A DNA stretch of 53,595 bases from Rhodocyclaceae bacterium. Lineage in GTDB: Bacteria > Pseudomonadota > Gammaproteobacteria > Burkholderiales > Rhodocyclaceae. The stretch lies in NCBI GenBank assembly GCA_016791105.1, contig JAEUNM010000020.1, positions 1 through 53,595 on the forward strand, written 5' to 3'. How positions within the stretch are numbered: the first letter of the stretch is position 1; each line of letters starts with the position of its first letter. Positions 1-5,790 of this stretch are shown piece by piece. The position numbers and the translations under genes are program-made. The notes beneath the pieces are model-generated. The model saw only the letters and a program-made list of their open reading frames with translations. It was not told where the DNA came from and made no database searches.

Positions 1-249
1 GACCTCGCGCGGGACGATGCCTTGGTCCTGCAGGCGGCGCAGCAGGTCTGCCTGTTTTTCGTCAGGCGACGTAAAAATTCCCACGTTCGACGCTGCGAGC
101 TGGGCGAGCAGCTCCGCCAGTTGGCGAAGCTTCAGGAGGCAGGTGTTCGGGTCATCAGCAAAGTAGCGCTCGGCGAGCATCCCGAGGCGCACCAGTTGTT
201 GGTCGTGCGCCTTGAGATGTCCGAAATTCGATAGCTTGTCGCCGAGCAT
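1..249 (-). CDS. hsdR: Type I restriction enzyme R subunit (HsdR-like), N-terminal part, cut by window edge
   Basis: Reading the minus strand from the ATG at 249 gives 83 codons with no stop to the window edge, so the gene continues to the left. The product begins MLGDKLSNFGHLKAHDQQLV and goes on with RLGMLAERYFADDPNTCLLK and LRQLAELLAQLA. I recognise this as the N-terminal helical (DUF4145-like) region of HsdR-type DEAD/DEAH translocase-nuclease proteins, which cut DNA unmodified by the partner methylase. The nuclease and helicase motifs lie outside the window and cannot be checked, so a solitary helicase relative is possible. The start is 26 bp after the stop of the small upstream gene, so the two are probably co-transcribed. 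No clear Shine-Dalgarno is seen. Confidence 0.72.
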   Translation of the reverse strand, partial: MLGDKLSNFGHLKAHDQQLVRLGMLAERYFADDPNTCLLKLRQLAELLAQLAASNVGIFTSPDEKQADLLRRLQDQGIVPREV

Positions 250-275
250 CGGTAGTCTTTATTCGGAGGCTTGCG

Positions 276-479
276 CTACTTGCTAGATGCTGCTGCATAG
301 GGTTGGCCGGTCGACTTGACCGGCGGGGTAAGGATACTGTGATCATGACAGTAGCTGAGCACCATGACCTCCAAATTAGACGCAGCACTGCGCGGCCCGA
401 GCTCCGCGACCGCCGACAGCGCGGCTTTGACATCGAGCGGGACTCGGACGCTGAACGCCTCGGTTTTCCTGAAAGCCAC
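276..479 (-). CDS. Small ribbon-helix-helix-like DNA-binding protein, putative regulator
   Basis: 67 aa from a GTG start; an in-frame stop at 504-506 leaves no other usual start. The N-terminus (AFRKTEAFSVRVPLDVKAAL) has the look of a CopG/Arc-type ribbon-helix-helix: one beta strand with alternating residues (AFSVRV), then helix A, a turn (ELGPRS) and helix B ending VMVLSYCHDH. Such proteins bind DNA as dimers and often repress their own operon. A perfect inverted repeat sits 26 bp upstream of the start, and a restriction-subunit gene follows 26 bp downstream. The inference is a self-regulating repressor of that operon. The call rests on pattern recognition, since the fold is short and divergent; no toxin partner is seen. 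Confidence 0.5.
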   Translation of the reverse strand: MAFRKTEAFSVRVPLDVKAALSAVAELGPRSAASNLEVMVLSYCHDHSILTPPVKSTGQPYAAASSK

Positions 480-504
480 GGCAGGACTGCGGTGTGAAAA
501 ACGC

Positions 505-522
505 TACACTTTTGCAAGTGTA
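505..522. promoter_or_regulatory. Perfect palindrome upstream of the RHH gene, putative operator
   Basis: TACACTT-TTGC-AAGTGTA: two perfect 7-bp arms with a 4-bp spacer. It lies 26 bp before the GTG of the ribbon-helix-helix gene, where an autoregulatory operator would overlap the promoter. Binding by that protein is inference. Confidence 0.5.
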
Positions 523-957
523 ACCTGTCCCCTCCCGTGACCGCCTCGGAGATTCCCTGCTGCCGTGCCCATCGTTGGCGTAGCGTAAGGTAGGGCCTCT
601 AGTTTTCCCACGAGGCACTTTAAACAAGTGGCTTCGCGCCTGGTGCAAGCACATTGACGTCATGGGGTGGGAATTGGGGTCGGGAGAATTGGGGTCAGAG
701 CGAAGTAATCTTGGGGCGTACGCCAGCCCGAAAACTGGCCTTTTTGGCGGCGGCGCAAAGTAACTCACTCTGACGCCAGTATTTGCACTGCTCTCCGCTG
801 TTTTCGGGATCCCGTCGCGTGAGAGTGAGCCGCCGCGCGCGCGGCCGTAGATAACCGGCCCCCCAGCGCCCGGTGCCGTCCGCACGTTCCGAACAGGAAC
901 ACGCTACGGCGGCAAGCCGGTTGCGGGATCGGCGTTCGCTGCGCTGACCGGCGGCGC
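523..957. other. Gene-free stretch with mobile-element-like scraps
   Basis: I see no credible gene here; the open frames have no recognisable protein character. It contains the repeat-like element listed at 671-778, and the rest is unremarkable GC-rich DNA running to the end of the membrane-protein gene. Confidence 0.5.
671..778. repeat. Possible REP/MITE-like remnant with imperfect terminal inverted repeats
   Basis: The motif GAATTGGGGTC occurs twice in tandem (672 onward), the second copy running on as ATTGGGGTCAGAGCGAAGTA. About 60 bp further on, the minus strand reads TACTGGCGTCAGAGTGAGTTA. Left and right edges share GTCAGAG plus further flanking bases, so a stretch of about 95 bp looks bounded by imperfect inverted repeats. 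GGGGTCAGAG-type sequences are often seen beside IS200-like/REP-associated transposases, but no transposase is present. Identification is tentative. Confidence 0.3.
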
Positions 958-2034
958 TCAGGCGTTCGTGATGACCAGACTTGTTGCGATGGTCGCGATG
1001 CCGACCGCGGCAACGCCGGCGGCACTCGCCACCAACGCCCGCCCATATCCGGCGACACCGCGGTAAGTGCCCGCCAGACCGCCAGCGACGATTGCCGCCA
1101 GTATGGCCAAGCCAGGTAGTTGTGCGAGCAGGAAGGACAGCAGGGCGGCGCCCACGTGTTGGTGGTGGCTCGCGTGTCGGCCCAGGGTTGCGGCGATTTC
1201 CGGAAACAAAGGGTTGTCGTTGGGCAGCAGGAAAATCACGAATCCCGTGACTGCAAGGTAGGCCAGCAGGGCAAAGAAGGCCGTGCCGTAGGCGCGGCGG
1301 AATGTCGCCTCGGGATGGCGCCACAACCAGCGCGAGACGAACGCGATCACGCCGCCGGCCACGAGTGCTGCCACGAGCGCGAACAGGAATCCGAAAACGA
1401 GCGCGAATATCGCGGTGTAAAGCAGGGGTTCGAGCGCGGCCGCCGACAGCATGTGGCGCGACGCCGCGCGCTCCAGGGCAAGTGCCACGATGTTGCCGGC
1501 GCAGCCCAGGCCGACCGCCAGCGCTGGCACGGCGGCCAACATGCCGCGCAGGAAGCCCAGCATGCCGTCGTCGAACGGCGCGCCTGCGGATCGCAACGCC
1601 AGGGCGTAGGCAATCAAGCCTGGCACTGCGACCATCAGCAGCGGTACCAGCGGTACGTGTCCCGACACCCATGGCGCGTACGGCCGAAGCTTGGACGGCA
1701 GCAGGTTGGGCAGCAGATGGTCGAATACTTGCAGCGCGGGCGTTGCCATGCCATGCGGCAACACGTAGAGCAGCCCGACTGCGATCAGGAGGAACAGGAA
1801 TGTGCCCGTTGTGGCGCCGCTATATGCCGGTGCAAAGCTCATCCGGGCGCCGCCTGGAGGAATCCGCGCTGCCAGCATGAGCAGCGGCACTGCGAACAGC
1901 CCCGCGATCATGGAGAACACGACGCCCATGATGATAAAGACTATCGCGACGAGGGCTAATATGCCCACTATGCCCAGGCCAAGTCCAGCGCCTATCTTTC
2001 CTGATGCTTGATTGTCGTCGTCCTGTGATCCCAT
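958..2034 (-). CDS. Orphan polytopic membrane protein, function unknown
   Basis: 358 aa from the ATG at 2034. A longer frame exists, but its extra 70 residues are rich in Arg and not membrane-like. The protein opens with a short polar stretch (MGSQDDDNQASGK), followed by about eight hydrophobic segments, the first long and Gly/Ile/Val-rich and others containing FLFLLIAVGLLYVLP, VPLLMVAVPGLIAY and AIFALVFGFLFALVAALVA. I do not recognise a family or any catalytic motif. A weak AGGG sits just upstream of the start. It stands alone in an accessory block between a restriction operon and a secreted hydrolase, so it may be a cargo gene. Coding is supported by length, membrane periodicity and the absence of a better frame. 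Confidence 0.6.
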   Translation of the reverse strand: MGSQDDDNQASGKIGAGLGLGIVGILALVAIVFIIMGVVFSMIAGLFAVPLLMLAARIPPGGARMSFAPAYSGATTGTFLFLLIAVGLLYVLPHGMATPALQVFDHLLPNLLPSKLRPYAPWVSGHVPLVPLLMVAVPGLIAYALALRSAGAPFDDGMLGFLRGMLAAVPALAVGLGCAGNIVALALERAASRHMLSAAALEPLLYTAIFALVFGFLFALVAALVAGGVIAFVSRWLWRHPEATFRRAYGTAFFALLAYLAVTGFVIFLLPNDNPLFPEIAATLGRHASHHQHVGAALLSFLLAQLPGLAILAAIVAGGLAGTYRGVAGYGRALVASAAGVAAVGIATIATSLVITNA

Positions 2035-2274
2035 CGCCCTGTGCCGTCTAATCGAGTTGAATTTGGTTGTTCGGGTAGCGTGTTGCCGACATTGCACCGA
2101 TGCACGGATTTTCTGCGCTGCCATTGCGTGCCGAAACGGCCGCGAGGGGAGCGCCGTGAAGCGCTTACGATTTCCCCCGCCGAGTCGGTGGATCGCGGCG
2201 ACCTGCTGGCCTTGTTCCCGAAAGTTCAGGGATTTCAATGCCAAGGAATGAAAGTATTTGGGAGATAATAATTC

Positions 2275-2296
2275 TTGTCAATGTCAGAATTGACAA
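2275..2296. promoter_or_regulatory. Perfect 7-bp dyad in an AT-rich stretch, operator-like
   Basis: TTGTCAA-TGTCAGAA-TTGACAA: perfect 7-bp inverted arms with an 8-bp spacer, which places the half-sites on a similar DNA face. No gene starts close downstream on either strand (the nearest start is at 2034, minus). A regulator-binding role is inference. Confidence 0.3.
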
Positions 2297-2390
2297 ATGC
2301 ATGGTTCAAACCGTGGTCCTAGGCCAGCCGAAAGCCGAACTAATCCACCAAACCGGGTCTGGTGTGAATTATGGCGAGGATGACCACGGC

Positions 2391-2415
2391 CGGACGGGGC
2401 ATGCTGCCCCGTCCG
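2391..2415. terminator. Strong GC-rich hairpin
   Basis: 11-bp perfect arms (CGGACGGGGCA/TGCCCCGTCCG) around a 3-nt TGC loop. On the plus strand it is followed by CATCATTTTGC, a weak T tract. It may be a terminator or a leftover of a repeat; no complete gene ends just before it. Confidence 0.35.
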
Positions 2416-2470
2416 CATCATTTTGCACCGTTGGGCAACAGATCTTTTTTACCTACCGGGCTAGCGAGAT

Positions 2471-2746
2471 AATCAGGACGGAGTAAAAAGCCCATCCCGC
2501 ACCGGATTCTTCGGCAAATAGTCGAACCGGGCTTTTTCCCTGCTGCGCAATCGCTTCACGCGGCCTGCGGTATTTGGGGCGGTTCGTGCTTTACTGTTCC
2601 GCGCCCTTACGACGAAACCGGCCCACCGTTCGGTTGCGCGAGTGGCGCAGGATGCCAACGCCCCCTTGACCGGCGCGCAGTCGCGTAGGGCTAATCCCTG
2701 CGCGCCCGATACAATCGGGACGCAGCAAATACGCCATCCCGCCCGG
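2471..2746. repeat. Pair of diverged direct repeats (2471-2504 and 2713-2746)
   Basis: Aligned without gaps the two 34-bp copies agree at 26 positions, including AATC, GGACG, and the run CCATCCCGC. They are 242 bp apart in the gene-free region beside the alpha/beta hydrolase. They could be relics of a duplicated segment or a dispersed genome repeat. Confidence 0.35.
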
Positions 2747-2759
2747 TCGCCGCGGTCCA

Positions 2760-3557
2760 TTATCTACCGGCTTCGACTTTCTTGATCCAGTCGGCGATCG
2801 ACTTGATAACGTCTGACTCGATGCCCTGGAACTGGTGATATCCGGAATTACAGGGCCGATAGAACGTCTGGAGTTTGGAATTATTGCCACCCTCCACGGT
2901 GATCAGTTCGACCCGACTGGATTTCTTCATCGATGCAACTAAGGGTGGAATCGCGTCATACGGCGTATGTTTGCACTCGTCGCCTTTGTGATGAACCCAA
3001 AGTGTCGGCAAGCTTATTTCCAGCAATTTGGCGTCGGTGACGATATGGACAAGATCGGGATATTCCGCTGCATTCGTTGCGGAGGCGGTCAGCACGATTC
3101 CATCCGGGCCGCGGCTTTCCAGGCGTTCTGCCGCATTCGCCGCCGACAGAGAGCCATTGCTCGTGCCGATGGCCCACACCGGCAGCTTCGATTCGGAGCG
3201 TAAAAATGCAATGACGGCGGCGGCATCTTCGGCATGTTCCTGGGAGGAGCGGAATTTGCCGTTCAAGTCCTGTCGATCGGTCGGCGCGTCAATGATTGCA
3301 ACGGTGATGTTGTTGTCGGTAAATCGTTTGGCGCCGCCGGACAGAAATAACCAGTCCGCTTTTATCGATCCGTTCGGAAACACTCCGATTTTTCCTGGCC
3401 CACCCTGAAAAAGTACTGCGCTGGCAACTGGGTTCTCTGCCTTGGCATAGGCAATGCGCACCGTTACGCCGGGGCGGGAAGGGATGTCTTTGCCAACGAT
3501 TTGCGCATGCGCAAACGCTGCGAAAACGAAAAACATGAGCCCGAAAAGTAATCTCAA
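2760..3557 (-). CDS. Secreted alpha/beta hydrolase
   Basis: 265 aa from a TTG start at 3557, chosen because a GAGGAGG Shine-Dalgarno lies 5-6 bp upstream and the product then begins with a clean signal peptide (LLFGLMFFVFAAFAHA, cut near AHA-Q). The mature part is a small alpha/beta hydrolase: VLFQGGPGKIG resembles the oxyanion-hole strand, AIGTSNGSLSA carries the nucleophile elbow with Ser (G-T-S-N-G), and HHKGDEC and CNSGYHQF could supply acid and histidine. An esterase- or lipase-like activity in the periplasm is inferred; the substrate is unknown. The gene stands alone with lower GC than its neighbours, fitting acquisition by transfer. Confidence 0.72.
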   Translation of the reverse strand: MRLLFGLMFFVFAAFAHAQIVGKDIPSRPGVTVRIAYAKAENPVASAVLFQGGPGKIGVFPNGSIKADWLFLSGGAKRFTDNNITVAIIDAPTDRQDLNGKFRSSQEHAEDAAAVIAFLRSESKLPVWAIGTSNGSLSAANAAERLESRGPDGIVLTASATNAAEYPDLVHIVTDAKLLEISLPTLWVHHKGDECKHTPYDAIPPLVASMKKSSRVELITVEGGNNSKLQTFYRPCNSGYHQFQGIESDVIKSIADWIKKVEAGR

Positions 3558-3733
3558 TGTCGCCTCCTCGATACGGTAAAGGGTTCAGATTCATGCATAG
3601 TGCAGCATGTATTTGATTTTGTCGCCAAGGTGAGGATGGCAACCGGCGCTCGCCCGGCTGGATACTCAAATTTGGCCGGCTTTGGCGCAGCGCCGGCCAA
3701 ACCCGAGCGGCACTGGCGGCCCACAAAAAGCGA

Positions 3734-3759
3734 AAGGGCTTGGCAGTCGCCAAGCCCTT
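3734..3759 (-). terminator. Rho-independent terminator of tRNA-Lys(CUU)
   Basis: Perfect 11-bp stem AAGGGCTTGGC/GCCAAGCCCTT with a 4-nt loop, 9 bp after the CCA end of the tRNA. On the minus strand it is followed by TCGCTTTTTG, a T-rich tail. Confidence 0.75.
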
Positions 3760-3768
3760 GAAATTTTG

Positions 3769-3844
3769 TGGTGGGTTGTGAAGGATTCGAACCTTCGACC
3801 TACGGATTAAGAGTCCGCTGCTCTACCAACTGAGCTAACAACCC
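3769..3844 (-). tRNA. tRNA-Lys (anticodon CUU)
   Basis: 76 nt with encoded CCA. The acceptor stem GGGTTGT pairs with ACAACCC; the D arm AGCTCAGTTGGTAGAGC, the anticodon stem GCGGA/TCCGT around loop CTCTTAA (anticodon CTT), and the T arm GAAGGTTCGAATCCTTC are all intact. It reads AAG codons. It sits about 200 bp downstream of a second lysine tRNA but has its own terminator. Accessory-looking genes lie on the side of its 3' end, the usual integration side for tRNA-targeting islands. Confidence 0.97.
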
Positions 3845-4001
3845 ACGCGGGACGCGCATTATCGCACCATTTTTGGCGGTTTTGTAGCCCGGAACTGCGT
3901 TGCGGCGGGAAAGCAGGCGTCACAGCTTGCAGGCCCGGAAAATCCTCGCGCGGGTGGGGCGGCAGGACGGTATTTTCCTGCACGGCGGCCGCAAATGTAA
4001 A

Positions 4002-4027
4002 AGGCCAGTCAACAAGCTGACTGGCCT
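4002..4027 (-). terminator. Rho-independent terminator of tRNA-Lys(UUU)
   Basis: 10-bp perfect stem AGGCCAGTCA/TGACTGGCCT with a 6-nt loop, then TTTTACATTT on the minus strand, 15 bp after the tRNA's CCA end. Confidence 0.8.
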
Positions 4028-4042
4028 AATGCATTGATTTTT

Positions 4043-4118
4043 TGGTAGGTCGTGGCGGATTCGAACCGCCGACCAACGGATTAAAAGTCCGCTGCTCTAC
4101 CGGCTGAGCTAACGACCC
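4043..4118 (-). tRNA. tRNA-Lys (anticodon UUU)
   Basis: 76 nt with encoded CCA. Acceptor stem GGGTCGT/ACGACCT (one G-U pair at the end), D arm AGCTCAGCCGGTAGAGC, anticodon stem GCGGA/TCCGT with loop CTTTTAA (anticodon TTT), T arm GGCGGTTCGAATCCGCC. It reads AAA and AAG. Its body is very close to the neighbouring tRNA-Lys(CUU), suggesting a local duplication that diverged at the anticodon. Confidence 0.97.
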
Positions 4119-4290
4119 GAAGCCCGCTATTATAGCTGGCTTGTGTGTTTTTGGTCAAATCGCATGCCGGCGCATGGCATGCCGGGGCACGCGCGGCGGC
4201 GGAATTGCGACCCTGGGGTGTTGCAGACGTGGGCGCGAACTTGCTGCGTGTCTGCAACAGCCTTGCCGCAAAAGTCATATCCGACAGACG

Positions 4291-5391
4291 TCAGACCGCC
4301 CGCATGAGCCGCCAATACTCGAATTTCATGGTTGCGGCGGCGCCGGTGATGATGGCTGCCAGCGTTAAAAATGATCCCAGCGCGAGGGTGGAAACGCCGC
4401 TCACGCCCTGGCCTATGGTGCAGCCCAGGCCGATCACGCCGCCGCTTCCCATAAGCGCCGCGCCGCATACGTGCCGCATGACATCCGCGCCGCTGGCAAA
4501 CCACTCGAAACGTAGAGTGCGGGTGAATAGGGCGTGCACGAAGCCGCCGAATACCACCCCGGCCGCCGCCAGCATGCCGAAATCGATGCGCCGCAGATCC
4601 AGCGGCTTGCCCAGCCAATGTACGGTGTCGCCGAGCGGGCTGATGAAGGTGTAGGACTGCGGCGCGACGCGCTGCGGCGGCTGGTCCGCGAATTGCGCCC
4701 ATTCCTGCCAGGCGAGGCCGGGCGCGCCGGCGGTGAGGTACCAGGCGGCAGCCACGGCCAGGCCTACGGTGAGGCCGCCCAGCAAGTGTTCCGGGGAGCG
4801 CCGAAATTGCCGATTGGCGAAGATTGCAGCCAGCAGCGCCACGCCCAACACGAGGCCGGTCTTGGCGTTGTTCATGCCGAACAGATCGCCCAGCGTCTGG
4901 CCGGATTTGCCGTTTGCCGTCAGATCGACGCTGAGGGGCGCCAGGAGCGGTTGCACGGCGCGCGCGTAGCCGTCTCCCCACATGAACAGGTAGGCGCAGG
5001 CGGCGGCGACGGCCAGTACGACGAGCGATTTGAGGTTGCCGGCGCCCAGCCGCACCAGCGTGCGGTTGCCACAGCCCGAGGCGAGCGTCATGCCGGTGCC
5101 GAACATGAGTCCGCCCGCCACATGCCGCGCCCAGTTGAATTCCGGACTGCGGTAGGGTGGGAAGGTAGTCCCGTCCAGCTGCACCAGCCCGCTCGCCTCA
5201 AGCCCGGCCAGCCCCAGCATAGCGACCGCGATGGCCAGCAGCCAGGCGCGCAGCCGGCCGCTGTCGCCGAAATTCACCCAATCGGATACCGCGCCCATGG
5301 TGCAGAAGTGGGTGCGATGCACCACGGCGCCCATGATGGCCGCCATGGCGAACGCCGCGCCCAGCACGGCATGATGGATGTTCAGTTCCAT
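4291..5391 (-). CDS. YeeE/YedE family sulfur-compound transporter
   Basis: 366 aa, inner-membrane protein of the YeeE/YedE (TsuA, DUF395) family, known to move thiosulfate or related sulfur compounds into the cell. The family's conserved cysteines in Gly-rich loops are visible: HRTHFCTMGAVSDW near residue 30, GMTLASGCGNRTLVRLGAGN near 100, and GLGCTIGQGVSG near 330. They sit between many hydrophobic helices, and the internal symmetry (two GxxxxxGCxxG-type loops) fits the family. The ATG at 5391 begins directly before helix 1; no strong Shine-Dalgarno is seen. No TusA- or rhodanese-like small gene lies next to it, which is a common partner elsewhere. The substrate is inferred from the family only. 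Confidence 0.88.
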   Translation of the reverse strand: MELNIHHAVLGAAFAMAAIMGAVVHRTHFCTMGAVSDWVNFGDSGRLRAWLLAIAVAMLGLAGLEASGLVQLDGTTFPPYRSPEFNWARHVAGGLMFGTGMTLASGCGNRTLVRLGAGNLKSLVVLAVAAACAYLFMWGDGYARAVQPLLAPLSVDLTANGKSGQTLGDLFGMNNAKTGLVLGVALLAAIFANRQFRRSPEHLLGGLTVGLAVAAAWYLTAGAPGLAWQEWAQFADQPPQRVAPQSYTFISPLGDTVHWLGKPLDLRRIDFGMLAAAGVVFGGFVHALFTRTLRFEWFASGADVMRHVCGAALMGSGGVIGLGCTIGQGVSGVSTLALGSFLTLAAIITGAAATMKFEYWRLMRAV

Positions 5392-5790
5392 GTCGGTGCG
5401 GCGTATCTGCCCGGATTGGCTCGGTTGTGCAGCGCTGAACGAGGGCGTTTATCCGCCGCTGGATGTACAAGTCTGATGCAAGCGGAATGTTTCCGCGCAG
5501 GTTTCACCAGAATTCTACCCATCGGTTGCAGCTCCAGGCGCATGCTGCCGCGAGTGGGCTCTGCTGAGCACTTATTTGCCACCGCTGGGGCTTGATTCGT
5601 GCCCCGCAGGTGCACAAGCTTGTCGGAATCTGCATAGGTCGACAGTTGCGACGGGTAAATTGTCCCGCGCAAAATCACGCGCCAGTGACGCGTCGGCCAG
5701 GCACGAGGGTAGTAGCTTGGCGACAACGGCGGCATGGCACTGCGTTCGCAAAGGGTTTGTTCTGCCCGGGCGGCTATCCGCGGGCAGTGT
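5392..5790. other. Gene-free stretch between the YeeE and AlbA-ATPase genes
   Basis: About 400 bp. Open frames on both strands lack protein character, and I see no hairpin or RNA gene that stands out. It must contain the promoter of the minus-strand transporter gene. Confidence 0.45.

Larger units (their letters stand above)
2035..2759. other. Long gene-free region with dyads and a diverged direct repeat
   Basis: No convincing gene in about 725 bp; the open frames (for example 2238-2486 plus, 2473-2760 minus) lack protein character. It holds an AT-rich dyad (2275-2296), a strong hairpin (2391-2415) and two related 34-bp copies (2471-2504 and 2713-2746). Composition at 2230-2330 is clearly more AT-rich than the rest of the window, suggesting foreign or decayed DNA. 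Confidence 0.5.

Noticed and set aside
695..1672. 325-codon minus-strand frame overlapping the orphan membrane protein
   Set aside because: Arg/Gly/Pro-rich shadow; the membrane-protein frame has far better protein character.
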